Below, one piece after another: positions 1 through 13,891 of a DNA stretch of 64,000 nucleotides; positions within the stretch are counted from its first letter, which is position 1, and every line of letters starts with the position of its first letter. The stretch comes from Rhyacophila brunnea (lineage: Eukaryota; Arthropoda; Insecta; Trichoptera; Rhyacophilidae). The notes beneath the pieces were generated by a model. That model was not told where the DNA came from. It worked only from the letters and a program-made list of their open reading frames with translations, and did not search any database. The position numbers and the translations under genes were made by a program. The stretch covers positions 1,426,001-1,490,000 of the forward strand of contig JAGYXB010001104.1 in assembly GCA_022495005.1 (NCBI GenBank). The letters run 5' to 3'.

Positions 1-837
1 GAGCTGTTCATGTTAATGTCTCTGACCCGTAGCAAAATCAGGCCTCGAAATGGAAAGGAGCGCACCGAAGCGCAGTCTGGTTCATGAAATCCTCGTGATT
101 ATTGCTCCGTCTCATGAAAAAACTAAGTTTACCATCTGAGCTATGTAGACTATATAACAAAAAAATCACATAATCTAGTGATCTCAACAAGACTGATGAT
201 ATAATAATACGTTAGGCATGCCATTATACTTATTATGGGTAAAACTTAAACTGAAAATAAATTGGCGGTACATCGATTGGAAAGCACTGCTGTGTAGGTA
301 CATTGTATTATTAGTCGATGCTATTTTCTTTAGCAGTCTTTCAATATTGAATGATAAGGATTCTTTTTATTCGGTAGCTGGTAGGTAGGTAACTACTCGT
401 TCTATCTGAGAAAGGAGTGTATTATTATTATTTATTTTCTAAAACAAAAAACCCATCTACCGACTGTTTAGAGAGGGCAGTGATATCGAATGAGTCCAGG
501 CAGACATTGTTTCATTACTAAAATGCATTTAAGATAATGCCCATTAATTTTGTACTCTGTACTTCCTTATAGGTATATATTGTTGCATGTGCTGCTATTT
601 TCAATTATCAAATGGAACAAACTAAATAAGCATAAGTTTTCAAAAAACATACTTTATATAAGGAGATTCCCAAACTTATTTGGCACACTTCAGAAAAAAA
701 AAATTAATGAAATGCCACTGGAAATGGAAAATAGAAAGATGCAGCGACAGAATGGTGTTATTTTTTTGTGTTTATCTAATTTTTTATACCTGCGAAACCC
801 TACCCTCGATGAGTCTACAGATGGTCTACAGTCTACA
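1..837. other. AT-rich stretch, no gene seen
   Basis: I see no coding signal, repeat pair or RNA gene here. The short open frames have no recognisable domain and the composition matches intergenic DNA elsewhere in the window. Confidence 0.6.
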
Positions 838-997
838 CAGTAGTGTTCCCATCCCTTTCTATGCCGATTATAGTACAAAAGTGTAAACATTACCGTATTT
901 CTGAAAAAAAAATTACATCACGTCAAGAACATTTTTCGGGGAATCAAAAATATGGTATTGTACTATAATTATAGTACACACGGTTGGCAACACTACT
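838..997. mobile_element. Tiny hAT-like MITE (about 160 bp)
   Basis: The left end reads CAGTAGTGTTCCCATCC. The reverse complement of the right end reads TAGTAGTGTTGCCAACC, so the termini form an imperfect inverted repeat of about 17 bp of the CAGTG type seen in hAT elements. Near the right end is a perfect 18-bp palindrome, GTACTATAATTATAGTAC. I could not find a matching 8-bp target duplication, so the element may be old or its ends slightly misplaced. No coding sequence. Confidence 0.45.
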
Positions 998-2035
998 ACG
1001 CAGACGAAACCGATCCCGATTGCTTCAAAGTCATGCTAGTGACGTAGTAAATTTTAATCTGTACTTTACTTGGTATCATGCACATCGACTAGGGTGCGGA
1101 TCCATACTGTATATTTTAATATATCTGTGGATGTATGGAAGAGGGTAATAAGTATTTAAAAAAATAAATAAATCTCTTTTGAGTTTCCTTCCTTTTTTAT
1201 AAATTCATATAAAACGACTTGAAATTTAATGGGTACATTATATGTCAAAAATTGGGGACTGCACATTTCTATGGAATTGTCGAATTGGATTGACTGTGAC
1301 TAAAATTATGAAGAAAATATTAAAAATCTTACCTTACCATTTTGACAGAAGCAGGCAATATTGTAAATGTTGCTACAGATGAATTTGGAATTATTGTAAA
1401 TGTTTTTAATTATCAGTCGTAGATACTTTTTTTTGCTTTCAATTTCATATAATTTAGGCTTCGTCTCTATTGAACAGTCATGAACAATTAATTGGTCGAT
1501 CGAAAAGCTGTTTTTGTCCGATTTGTTGCCACGAAGGGCGCAATACAAATTTTGAACATAGCCGGGGGCGCATAGTATATATTATATACATTTGTCATAT
1601 TTATACTTGTTTTTAAAAAAATCTGATATCTATTAAACATCCAAAAAGATGATCTTGATTTAACCCCGAAAATCACAGAAATGTGCATTATTAATAATAT
1701 GGAGTTCTATAAATTAAACACCGTATCAATCAATCAATTAATAATTATTTAAGAGAAGAGACACACATATCGACATAAATCATCTTCAAAAAATATTACA
1801 TAACTAATATTTCAAGCTTTAAAATAAAAATACTAAAAAAGTTAAACAATAAACCATGATTCAAATTTTCAACATTATTATAAATTTTAATTGTTAATAT
1901 GTATTTAAAATGGCTGTTCTTATATTTAAATGTACATAAGAACATATATTTATATACGAATACCTACATGCTATGCAAAAAAATCAATACGACATATTTG
2001 GGCACTGTAAAATGTAAATCTTCAGCTAACTTATT
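998..2035. other. AT-rich intergenic sequence
   Basis: Nothing that I can support. Short AT-rich frames only, no domain, and no repeat matching another part of the window. Confidence 0.55.
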
Positions 2036-2044
2036 ATAGTCAGG

Positions 2045-2429
2045 CAGTGACGTCCCTAGACAAAATACCGCCCCTGGGCAGCGCCATAATGCCGCCCCAA
2101 TGTTTATACAATATTTTTATATAATTTTGCATACAATGTGCTTGTGTCGTTTCTGGTCACGAATGACGTCGAAAGGCAATGGAAGTAAACTAGACATCGC
2201 GAACCCGACAAAAAAATACAGTCCTGTTAAACCTATTATGTTAATTATTAATACATCTTGTTTCCAACCAGTGAGCGGAATTTTTAAAGGAAGGATATTT
2301 TCGTTATTAAGTACTCAGTTTAAGTAGCTATTTCCATATTTACCAAATGATTCTCCTCAATTTGCCGGCCTTCGAGTAACTGCCGCCCCCAAGCGACGCT
2401 CAATCTGCCTACCCCCACGGGACGTCACT
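2045..2429. mobile_element. hAT-like non-autonomous element, 385 bp
   Basis: The ends are CAGTGACGTCCC on the left and GGGACGTCACT on the right, an inverted repeat. Flanks are ATAGTCAGG (2036-2044) and ATAGCCAGG (2430-2438), a target duplication of about 9 bp with one mismatch. Subterminal parts are GC-rich (CCGCCCC-type runs on both sides), in contrast to the surrounding DNA. No transposase frame is seen, so this is a MITE-type derivative. Confidence 0.65.
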
Positions 2430-2438
2430 ATAGCCAGG

Positions 2439-3722
2439 TACATAATTAGAATTACCTGTCCTTAAGCAATTATCCAAATGAGGGTATGTGTGTCTTGATC
2501 GATATTCTGATTTTAAGTATTTCATGTTAGAAAACAGAGGCTCGCTTTTTTTTAAATTAGGATAACTTTACTATTCTCTTCGACTAAATTCCAACGTGTT
2601 GTTGAAGTATAATCATTAAAATGCAAGTCAGCTGACGACAGCAGAATATATTTGTTTATAATTGAGAATTGTTTTAAAACTGCGATAATCTTTTGACAGG
2701 TTCATTGATATAAATTTTGCAATCACACCACTATAAATCGGCGGAGTTTATTTTTCATAATATTATGACATGATGAAATATTTAGTAAGCTTTCCGAATA
2801 AACATTTTATGTAGTATCACGTAATTTTGTAAGTGTGTTTCAAGTAAATTAAAAGTGTCAGTAGTATTAAAATTATGTTTGATAATAAAGTGAACGAATA
2901 AAATAAAGCTGGCTATTAATTATCATTTTAATAATGTGTGAACATATCAAGAAAAGTGTGCCAATATTCTCAGAACAATGTATTCAGAGCAAAGAAGATA
3001 AGAACATGAGGCAGGTGACTTAATTTTATTTTTTAACTGAACGAAAATCCATCCAATGATTTATTGAAATATATCCTGACTAATTGATTCATTCACCATA
3101 CTTTAATAATGCCTCTGATAAATTTAATAACTATGTATTTTGAAGGAACAATCGACGCAGATGTTTTAGCGAATACATGTGTTTTCTTCTTAGTCTTTTA
3201 TAGCAATCACCTTCAAGCTTCACCTGCATTAGGAATTATTGAATTGTCATAAAACATAACGCACGTAGTTAATGGACGTTTATATAATATTTAGTATTAT
3301 AATGATCCCAAATGAGTGTGAGGTTGAGAAAACTAGACTTATTCAGAAGGGTGTCGAGCAAGGGAAAGTGATATAATATTCTGGATGTAAATACGGTCCT
3401 TAATATCAAATGTAACAATTATCCCATATTTTCCCTGTGTAATTTATGCACACTAGAAAAAATGCATCTGCGCATATTTTGTTTATGGTGAAGTTCGATA
3501 GTGTAACAAAACACAATATATTATAACGGAGCATCTCAGAGTGAGAGAAAGCGGTACAATATGATTGATGTATGTGCAATCAAAACAGCAACTGTAACAA
3601 TAGTTATTCGTAAATTCGCCCTGCCTAACTGGTGCTACACACTAGAATATACCGCATCAACACATTTTCAGGGCTAAATTATTCCACTATAATATCAATG
3701 TACTGACCAAAGATTATATACT
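2439..3722. other. AT-rich intergenic sequence
   Basis: No gene, repeat pair or structural RNA recognised. Confidence 0.5.
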
Positions 3723-3735
3723 ATATCTAAGGGAG

Positions 3736-4357
3736 ATGGATCCCATCGCACATGGGTGTTGAGGGCAATGAAAGAGCGGATGATTTGGCAAAGGAAGCTG
3801 GCCATTCAGAGGTACCATATCAGTGGATACCAGAAAACCTGGACTGGAATGAAGCTATAAAGAAAATGGGCCAAAGTATGTGGATAGATTTTCACTATAG
3901 GGCATCATTAGAAAAGGGGAAATAGAGTAAGTCTATTCTACCATCACAACGAGAGGTGCCCTGGTTTGTAGAGTCTCCTTTCACGAGGAATGAACTTAAG
4001 TTAATACTGAGGCTAAGAACATGGCACACAATGGGCAAAAGATTTGATGTCCTCATGGGAAGAAGCGAATCGCAACTCTGCGATGAATGTCATGTTTTAG
4101 AGGACATTGTACATATAGCACTACAATGCCCTAAATATGAACTTCACAGAGTAGAGCTGCGAATTGCGGATATCTATGAGAATGTCGACGAATTGAAGGG
4201 TGTCCTGGCGGTGGGTAAGACGGAAGAGCTAGGCAAAATTGTAAAGTTATTTAACAGAATAGGAATGAGGACCTGATCGACGGATCCCCTTCTAGAAGAG
4301 AAGTGGCGATATGACAGCGAGTCGCAGTCAAAGCCTCGGTAAAATCACAAAAAAAAA
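3736..4357 (+). mobile_element. 5'-truncated non-LTR retrotransposon (LINE) with 13-bp TSD
   Basis: The insert begins inside a reverse-strand-free RNase H-like domain: the peptide WIPSHMGVEGNERADDLAKE matches the last RNase H motif of I/R1/Jockey-type LINEs. One stop follows (TAG near 3923), then the frame continues into a C-terminal domain (3956-4276) with a zinc-knuckle-like C-X2-C...H...C pattern (CDECHVLEDIVHIALQC). It ends in a run of A. The 13-bp sequence ATATCTAAGGGAG flanks both sides (3723-3735 and 4358-4370), which fixes the insertion limits. It is dead, because it is truncated and carries a stop. A copy of its 3' tail lies at 29141-29191. Confidence 0.85.
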
Positions 4358-4370
4358 ATATCTAAGGGAG

Positions 4371-5245
4371 TCTAAATATATGATATTACAGCAGTTGATA
4401 GTATTGATAGTAAGTTACCTACAGAAAAAATATATTATCAACGTTGGCTCATCGAAACACGGTGAGAATAAACGTTTGTTTATAATAGTCTGTTTCCTTC
4501 ATATAAGTGACATACCTACGCGATATTTTGTCGTAGTTAATCTAATTATTCTAAATAATGATGGTTTGATGTGTTTGGCCGTCTGTCTGTGTACAATAAA
4601 TTGAAACGGTCTTTCCTTTTGCATGTGGTTATAGCTACCCACATCTGTATTATATTATGAATGCTTTGATTCCGGTACAAGTTGACTAGGTGTCATGTTT
4701 GAATGTATATATATATGTGGTAATTTACTAAAATAATCAGAACTAGATATACTATCGGGCTAAAATGGCTAAAACTCAGGGCCCCGGAGCCTGAAAGATT
4801 AATTTTAAAACAACTTTGATGCAAAGGAGGCTGTAGTATGCGCGTTGGGGAATGAATTATTGCCACAAGAAGAAATATTAAATTTAAAATGCACAAATAC
4901 GTCACATTCTTCTCAGTAGGTAAACCTGCAATTAATTATCAATGTGAAATATAATTTTCTACATTGTTGTGAATTGAAAACTACACTTATACGAATAAAC
5001 ATTTATCGAAATCGATCACGTTAAACTCTCTATTAAAAAATAAGCGTTTGTAAAACCAGGTTTAGTTGATATTTTAGATGGGGACTGTATTAGATTAGGG
5101 CTCTTTTAAGTGAACATCTGGCCCTGAAAAGAACACCATCAATTTTCAAAGGACATTTTATATATTTTCTAAAATACAATGTACGGAAGTGACTTGAGTA
5201 TGAAGATTGCTACAAATTAATTTGCAATACAAAAGGAATAGACTG
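4371..5245. other. AT-rich intergenic sequence
   Basis: No supported gene. Contains short AT microsatellite-like runs only. Confidence 0.5.
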
Positions 5246-5952
5246 CAGTGTTAACCAACCTTTTTACTACTGTAGACCGGTAAAAATAAGATAAAAATAT
5301 CAGGGACCGTTAACGCAGAACAAACTATTATTATTATTGTTTTTATTATTATAGTATTTTGTATATTCATTTTTAAATCTTATATTATAATAAATATTAT
5401 ACATAACATACATTTATGAGAGTCTAATTGCGAATACAAAAAAAATAAATACTGAATATTCTATTGTTAATTGAAATAATCAGATATCGACCAAAATTGT
5501 TAATAATGGTACTTCTGGATATTTGAGAAAGTTGATTTTAAAAAACTGTGCGAAATTTGCTGCTGCATCTTTGCTGGCATATGTTTAGTGTTGTTTCAGA
5601 GAGACGAAGCGCTGCATTGACATCCATTCGGTTTCTATGGTTCGTTTTCTTTAAATACAGACAAAAAATTCTTCTCACACGAACTCATAGTCGAATGTGG
5701 ATGATAATATAATGAATTTGTGATTAAAAATGTTTTTATTTTATGTCTGGATACCAAAGTGGCATCAAAAGACAACTCCATTAGTTTTCCTTATTTTCGA
5801 CTATCAATTACGCATCGATTGACACATTACAAGAATTGATTATTATTTATTGAATGAAGATTTACATGGAATTTTAGATGCATTTTATAATGGGCGGCAA
5901 CTATTTGAGGACAGGCCGAAAGTTTCTGCGGACCGGCGGTTGGGAAACACTG
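5246..5952. mobile_element. hAT-like element, 707 bp
   Basis: The left end is CAGTGTTAACCAACC and the reverse complement of the right end is CAGTGTTTCCCAACC, a hAT-type inverted terminus. Behind both ends lies a related ACCGG-containing subterminal stretch. The interior has no open transposase frame that I can recognise. The expected 8-bp duplication is not visible, so it is old or one end has been altered. Confidence 0.6.
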
Positions 5953-8900
5953 TATTAGAGGGTATTTTTTAATCTTTAGTTTGCAATTGAGAAAATGCCA
6001 TACTTTTTAATTAGATATATTTTGTTCATTATCTCAAGCTCCTGTTTTTTCTTTCATTAATAAATTGTGCACAAACCCAATTCTGTTCAAAATATTTTCA
6101 TGGTTTTTTTCTAAAATATTGTTATTGAGGTTTCTCCTGTTCCTCTTTTTGAGGTTCATGCTTTGTCTAGTTTGTAAGAAGTTATTGAATTATTGATAAT
6201 CGTTATTATACAGGGAAAACCATAATATTAATAATAAAAATGTAGGGTATGTAAATACGTATTCGATATATTTGTTGAAAGGTGATACATAATCTAAAAA
6301 ACCTGTCAACGAACCTAAATGAATTGTTTTCTCAAAACACGCAACAATAGTTCTACAGGTGAGGATTTCCCAGTGATTAATAATATCAAACTACTTACAC
6401 ACAATGTATATTGCTCATATGCTGTTGCATCTCATATCTGGGCCGCTGCATTCTTGATATTGATTTACGGAAGAGTGCAGCAATAATGCACTCGCAAGAT
6501 CTATCTCACTTGGCGTTTCCATGGAGATGTGTCAATACCACTATATATGTATATATATCACTAGCCTTGAATATTCTATAAAACTTGGGTAATTGGTGAG
6601 ATGACTAAAGTATAGTATGTAGATTACGTTTTTTTTGAATAAGTGATATAAATATTGAGAAAATACGAGGCTGAGAATTCAAATAGTAGTGACATCAATA
6701 GTAAGAGATGAGCTGAGGAAAATTTTCATACCACCACATAACTACATATTAATAATTATGCATGAAAAGTGTTCATTTACAGATTTTTTAAACATTGAAT
6801 AATAAAATTACACTCCGTGAATTGATAAATGTATAAATGTTATGATTTTCACAGCAGCGTATCTAATTTATATGATCCGAAATGTACTCATTCAATCGTA
6901 GACCTACTAATAAACGTATAGAAAAAAATCATTATTTTTTTTGCATTTGAGTAATATAAAATGTTTGTGACCAGATTTCAGATCGTTCAAAATCTGTAGA
7001 ATTTATAGTCGCATATATATTTATCTTTGGTGTCAAAATACTCAAACTTAGCAATTGGTTCCTTTTAATTCTCTGCTCCTCATTTGTAAAGAAAGCCATG
7101 TAAATTGTGACTTTTCATTAATAATCAAACGAGGGTGTTATGTCATAAGAACTAATTTTCCTCTCCATCGTTCTCATTCATTTCCTTATTATGTATACCA
7201 GCACTTACAAGCGGGTTCCTTATATTATAAAACTCTTCAAATATATTTAATTTCACATTACTTACGCCCTGCAGCAATGCATATTAATTATTTACCAACA
7301 AAATAGTTATAGATTGATTAAGATTTTCACGGTTATTTGAGTCCACATTTGGTTATACGAAAAAAAATATTTTAAGTCTCGATTTATTATAAAAAGCGCC
7401 AAGTCCGTGTTTCATATTATTTAAAGCTTGGTTGATTTCGCGCGTGTTTACGTCAGCCAATAAGGGAACGTTCAATATTGGAAATGGCGTCTCCCATGCT
7501 GTAGCATCCGGTAAACTCATGACAGTGCCACGGAAATATGTGCCTTATGCAGGATAAATTAAAAAGTGAGGTTCAAGAAGCGCTACGTCCAATTTTATTT
7601 TGCCTATATTTATTACATTCAAGAGTTTATCGGCTGAAAAAAATTGCCATTTGGTTCTAATTTCGACATAGAATACAACGGAAAAATAATCTTATGCTAA
7701 AACAAATAATTGAAGCTTGAAACATAAAAATGTTGTTTCCCGCAAATATCGAATTGTGGACTTGTCGCTTTTTGTAATTGAACGCCTCATATCAATAATA
7801 CTATTGATATAACCCTCCAAGTGAACGTTTGATGCATAGCTAAAAGTTGAAGAGGGGTATTTTATTATATTATTTTAACAAGTTAATACGTTTGCCATAC
7901 AATATCAAGGTTAAGATTTTAAATATGAAGCGGAATTACTGATTTTATGAAGAAAAAAAAATCAGAACATGATGGCATATGGCATTTAAAAAGGAAAACA
8001 TCGGTTGGTATGTTGATACTGATCGTGTGTGAAAAATTATTTGTTGAAATGGACGAGAACGCAGCTTCGGTTAGTGAAATCTTCGAAACCATCGCTTCCC
8101 ATCTAGTGGAAAAATTAAAAATTTCATCCCTGTTTGTCGATTATTAGGAAAATAATTCTTTTTTTTTTCTATTTCCAATGTTTATCAGATTTTCAGGCAA
8201 TGTTGATATACCTATTGTATGTTATTACAACATTTTAAACGATATTAAATGTTACATTATTAACAATTACTAGCAGTGATGTTCCGTGGGGCTAGGCAAA
8301 TCATCCACTGCTTATGGGAGGCAAGATAGAATAATATAATTTTTAAAAATATATTTCGTACACATGAGGTTATTTTAACTTGCGACGTTGACAAGCTTCA
8401 TCTGCCTGATCTTCAGTAGATATGCATGTCAAAAGTTAAAAAAAACTGTCATTGACCGCCCATCGTGGGCATACAAATAAAAAGACACTTTCATATTTTC
8501 GGCAGATTATCGAACGCTCCAGTTTCTTAAAGTTTTCCATTACGACCGCTACCTATTTAAAAATAATAGTGTATAGCTTTTAGATACATAGCCAGAAAGA
8601 TCTGAATATTTCCATATTATATGCTTATTTCTCAACCACCGTTTTGACTAGATTATTTAGTAATCGGTGGAATAAACAATACCTCAACCTGTGCTGTTGT
8701 AAGTAATTAATGAACTAAATAATGCAGACCCGGCTCAACCTTTCACATCGGCTTCTTGAGATCGTGAATAAATGAGTAAATAAATAAAACTTTCGCTGCG
8801 AAATCTAATAGAGCCTATATCAATGTCCTATTTACTCTTAAAACGTGGATGTCTTGTCAGAGGTGGGTTTAGAGACTTAGAGGCCGAGGCACTGACCGAT

Positions 8901-9105
8901 TTTGGAGCCCTCCACGATAAAAATAAAAATAAAAATCATAAATCCCAACTACCAAAGTATCTAGTAAAAATATCAATATATCTCTTTCCTAGAATCACAT
9001 CTCTTTGTTAATATTAAGATAATAATATTAGTGACATTGGTAAGCGCCATTCTTCGTGAGTTTGCAAAATATATAGGTATTTTATATTTCAACGTGATAT
9101 TAAAT
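5953..9105. other. Long gene-free stretch with weak repeat traces
   Basis: No host gene is supported. Near 8856 a sequence CAGAGGTGGGTTTAG followed by a GC-rich patch looks like the end of another hAT-type repeat, but I could not find its partner. Around 8273-8320 a GC-richer patch stands out from AT-rich flanks; I cannot name it. Confidence 0.4.
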
Positions 9106-10233
9106 TTCTTCTTCTTCGGTCTTATCCGCCCCTTGGTTAGAACATATGGATACCACGCGGCGCCTTGAAGAATCTCCGTCGCTAGCCAGTCAACTTGTAT
9201 CGTTCCAGGTCTTACCAGCATCCCGTAGCTCCACCGAATACACTCTATAGGTAGTATTTAGCTGCCCTCCAGGATGCCGGATTCCGGTTGGCTTGATGAA
9301 CAGGAAAACCAGGTTGAGGTTCTCTTTTGGCATCCGCAGCACGTGCTACAACGTCGCATCTTCACTCTCAGCGTGATGAGAGGCTGCTTGGTGTGTTCTC
9401 TTGTCTCTTCGTTATTCCTATAGACATACCACTGTACACCCATTATCCGTCGCAAACATCTGTTCTCAAAGATCAGTATATGGTTACTCTGAGCTTTCGT
9501 AAAGTGTCATGATTCGCTACCATAATGCAGCATCGTCAGAATGCTAGCATTAAATAGGCGGCATTTGGTTTTGACCGAGTACAATCGTGAGTTCCAGACA
9601 CCTCGCATCGAGTTGAACGTTGCTCCAGCCATTACCATTAGGATAGCGAGCTCTCTCTGCAAAATGCCATCTCCCGTGATGTGCACCCTCAGATATTTGA
9701 AGCTGTCGATGCTCTCGATATTTTCTCCAGCAGAGCCATGAGCTGAACAGTCCGTTGGTCTGTTGCTTTGTTGAATATGAGAAAGCTTTCGACAGTCCGC
9801 ACCACCCCTTACTCTGAAGGGAACTGCCTCCCAAGATCATTACCATAATTAAATGTCTGCATGATAATAGCGAATGCTGTGTCAAAATTGGTTACACTGA
9901 CACAGAATGGTTCGGAGAAGTCACGACCGGAGTCAGACAGGGTTGTGTCCTTGTGTGCTCCTTTTCACTTCATCATCCTCTTTGACTTTATACTACGGAA
10001 GTAAATACCACCTGACTGAGGCATATCTGTAACCCCCACGATGAAGCTATGTGACCTGAAATACGCCGATGAGGCTGTCCTATTCGACAACTCAATCGAG
10101 AGCATTCAAGAGAAAATCGACAGTTTGCATGACAACTCTCGCGTTGGTTTGAAAATCAACGCGAAGAAAACGAATGTTTTGTGCATTAGCATCTGTCCTG
10201 ATCCAGATTTGCCTCTGCTTAATGAGCGGAAAA
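9106..10233 (-). mobile_element. LINE fragment with inverted 5' half (reverse transcriptase)
   Basis: On the minus strand, 9780 down to 9106 encodes the post-fingers C-terminal part of a non-LTR reverse transcriptase (motifs such as FKYLRVHITGDG, KTKCRLFNASILTMLHYGSE, ENRCLRRIMGVQW), with frameshifts, ending in a GAAGAAGAA-type tail at 9106-9116. From about 9760 to 10230 the plus strand encodes the RT core of the same kind of element: VEYEKAFDS, then TGVRQGC, then LKYADEAVLFDNSIESIQEK and VGLKINAKKT. The peptide ending ...LLNER (plus) is what should precede RTVQLM (minus start), so the two halves were once contiguous. The catalytic YADD-type motif reads YADE. Dead element. Confidence 0.8.
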
Positions 10234-10360
10234 ATATTTTATTTATGTAATTCAATTTATTATATATTTTTTATTAGTTATTATTGATTTTACCGCCCTT
10301 TAAATGCTGCCACCCGGGTGCTGCGCAACCCCAACATGCCTGCTTGGCAATTTGTTTAAG

Positions 10361-11518
10361 CAGTGGTTCCCAAAGTAGTTCCTACAGACTCCCAGGGATC
10401 CTTGCGACCGCTGAGGGGGTCTGTGACAAATTAAAATAATTTTGGGGTGCGTGGACAACGCCAAGGATTCCGCGAATGGTTTGATATAAAAATATATTTT
10501 TGACACATTTTCATTATTATGAAAGATAAAATAAATAGCAGTTTGTTGGTTGTCTAAAAATGAATGTTTGGATCGATTTTATGCATTCTTTGATTCAGTA
10601 TTGGAATCCCTGAAAAGTAAATACAATGATATGCGGCTCAATTTAATTAATTCAAAAAAATGACCTATGTAGCCGATTCTGACTTATTTGCAAAATTTAA
10701 CGAAATCAATTTGAAGCTATAAGGTGATCAATTAATTGAATCAAAACTAAAAGTATAATATTTGCGTTTGTTGCAAAAAAATATATATATATACAAACAA
10801 AACTTGGGGAGAGAACAGTTTCCAAATCTTTCAAAATTACAAAAACGAGATGATGATTTGGTAGCTTATTGTCAACACTTAACGACTCTTCATTCTGACC
10901 TCAGCCAATGATTTGAAAACATTCTTCACTTGGTAATCCCATAGTGGGTCTTGGACCCTTTTGCTAGCAGACAGACAAACTCAGATGAATCCATACTAAT
11001 ATAGGAGCAATTTAGTGAATTTTCCACAAAAATGAGGAACTGAAACCAATGTTTGAATAAAGATACCACAAATTCTGGTTAAAAAACCGATACCAATTTT
11101 ATATCCTGCATTATGGATCACACTGTACGGAGGCTATTGATTGCTTTCCTGTCTTCCTATTTAGTAGCATGTAGACTTAGTGCAGTTATGAATCTCATCA
11201 CGAAAAAATATGTTACTCACAAACATAGAGCCAAACATAAATAATAGTCTCATGACTCATATCATCCCATCAGGTTCACCCATCTCATTGAAAAAAATGT
11301 ATTTTTGTGTTAACAAAAGTTATAATTTCAATAAATACAAGTAACCATTTTAATTTTTATTATTTATATTTTATTTTTATAACACCATGTACCATTCACG
11401 ATATCAAAATTAATTTTATAACTTTTCTATTATGCAGTAGTAGAGTTATTTCATTTGGGGGTTCATGGTCAGGTTTTTGCTTTGCTTTCCATGGGCATAA
11501 TAAGTTTGGGAGCCATTA
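10361..11518. mobile_element. Decayed hAT transposon, ZBED5/SCAND3-like
   Basis: It starts CAGTGGTTCCCAAAG and ends TTTGGGAGCCATTA, an imperfect hAT inverted terminus. The subterminal part has the GGGGTCTGTGACAAA-type sequence common in these elements. Inside, on the plus strand, broken frames read VADSDLFAKFNEINLKLQ and QFPNLSKLQKRDDDLVAY, which resemble the middle of ZBED5/SCAND3-like hAT transposases. Several stops interrupt it. No target duplication is recognisable now. Confidence 0.6.
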
Positions 11519-13696
11519 TTAGCCGAGCATTCATTCATAATGTATACAACATGTGATATATATTGCAAACGCAGTAGGTATTTATTTCAAATCCATTTTC
11601 CCGACATTCATTGTTTATGACTTCCATACTTGATGGTAATCTGACAACTCATCTGACACAGAGAGACTGTTACATTTTAGGTAACTTGACATTGTCATTG
11701 AAGAGAAATATAAAAAAAATGAATAAAAGAATAATCACCTTGGGATTTTATCTTTCTACAAAGGTCACTACGTTTGTATAAAACACAATATTTTCGCGTC
11801 AAAAGTGATGACCCAATCATGTGACTATGAAATTTGTGGCAAGCATTGTGACGATAATAGTTTGCTCCTCTTATTGTATTACTGTTTAATATACAATGAC
11901 TTCCTGTGCTATTTTTTATAAACAATATAATATCAATCATTATTGTGAAGCTGATATAGGCCGATGTCAGTAATGTTGTGCGAAATCAATATTTCCATGA
12001 CTTAGTTATATTTAATAATATCATGAAGGCCATAATAATATTATTGTAATATACCATCTTATTAATGATAATATAGTTTTATACTTACACGCATAAAATA
12101 ATTTGGTATTAAAATGGTCATGTTAAACGATAAATTGGTTAAAAATGATTGATAATGTACTTAAAACCGCCTTATTACGGATAAAATGCAATCCGCTCTA
12201 CATTCATATTGGTTTGTTACGAGATTATCTTTTTTGCATGACATACTGTAGGGAGAGAGGTCATATAGACAAGAAATATTAAAAGAAACTACATAGGTAC
12301 TTCGTAAAATTAATTTAGTTGATAAATATAATTATTTGATTTACAATCCTGTAAGGATCTCGATTGGTTCGAGAATAATATCTCTCCACGCCTGACTATC
12401 CTGCGCAGTTTTAGTGTGGTGACGGCCCTATTAATGGGGTTAAACCATCTCAAATTGAGTATTCCTAATTTTCTTCTCTTTGTTTTGGGGCCTGCATCTT
12501 CTCCATCCATGCGATATAGCATACCCTAAACTGCGCTATTATTAACTGCACAAACAGGCGATATAACTCCGAGTTACTTCGCTCACCAGACGCAATTGTC
12601 TTGTATGACTCCGAAAATTCTTCGATCTTCTTGAATTATTTTTTGCAAATCTTGTGATGATGTTTTCCAGATCACCACTGAAAATCAACATGGTTGCCTT
12701 TCGTACGTGACTAAATTTCGAACCCGCATTAATTTCTAGTTGTATGACTTACATATTTATTAGTTGTGAAACCATCCTTCTACAATCTTTATTCTTATGA
12801 AAATAACATTGATTATTACAATTTTTTTTGAGAAAATCACGAGAAAATTAAAAAGGTTTGTCTGCCATCTAGCTTATTTTATTACCATATTTTTGTGAAT
12901 GACAGTTGGCAACATTTATAGTTATCCGTTTCATTCTATACAACTCAATTGTTTGTTTGGCAATATCAGAACTGTGTGAAAAATATTTTCTTGCATTTAA
13001 TTTTAATATTATAAAAAAATATTATGATTAAAATCTAATGATTTATGACGTTGATTATCAATTAATATTCGTTCTCAATAATAATATGAAGTCTCGGGTG
13101 TTTACAAAATATATTGTTTTCGACGGTCAAAATTTGTTCGCATATCTATCAAACCATAATAATAATATAATAGTTTCTCCACTCCAGGACCGATTTATTC
13201 TGTATTCGTATAAGTGGTTTTATTAAAATATTTTACTACATATCGGGCGGCAAGTATCTAAGTTCACTTCCGTACTTAATTGCAAAGTTATTATAATATT
13301 ATACTTAATGCATTTTTTTATAATTCTCGATTGTGAAATGGGCACACATTAATCATTATTTATATGATCGTATGATGCAACAATATTGGTCTCAAAGATA
13401 ATAAGCAAATTTTAAATAAATATTAATATTTAATTTTATATATAAATGGAGCGTTGTTTATATCGGGAAATATAAATTTAATAGTCTGCGATAGCCGCTA
13501 TCATACGCTGAGGAATTGAACCAAAACGGTTCGAAAAAGGTAGGACAACATGTACCTAACATGTACAAAATTGTCAACAAAACTGGATGATGTGTATTAT
13601 TAACAGTTAGAACTAGTTAAGTAAGTACATACGACAAATTCAATATGCAGTTTTTCCTTGTAGTGCAGAGGTTTCTATAGTGTAGTCCTCAGCGCT
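11519..13696. other. Gene-free stretch with a possible LINE scrap
   Basis: Mostly AT-rich DNA without signals. On the minus strand at about 12330-12690 broken frames contain KTAQDSQAWRDIILEPIEIL and HGWRRCRPQNKEKK, which recall the C-terminal end of LINE reverse transcriptases. This identification is weak. Confidence 0.35.
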
Positions 13697-13891
13697 TTGG
13701 GGCACCGCAGGATATTTGAAAAATTTAATAATGCATATGCGAATTCCAGATTCGACAGAGAATATTTACCAAACTCGACACATTTTCTGGTGATGTATGC
13801 CAGAGAGAACGAGGAAGCGCAATTCTCTAGAACGATGGATCAAATCAAGAAAGTTACGGGGTTTCCACCGGCACACAGTGATTGTCGTTGA
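13697..13891 (+). other. Unrecognised open frame, probable fragment
   Basis: A frame of 64 residues with less AT-biased composition than its surroundings and a mixed, protein-like residue make-up (contains YARENEEAQFSRTMDQIKK). I do not recognise it. A MITE sits about 70 bp downstream. It could be a scrap of a transposon protein or chance; there is no splice context to make it an exon. Confidence 0.2.

Noticed and set aside
9327..9741. Plus-strand frames in the LINE region
   Set aside because: Antisense shadows of the minus-strand reverse transcriptase fragment.
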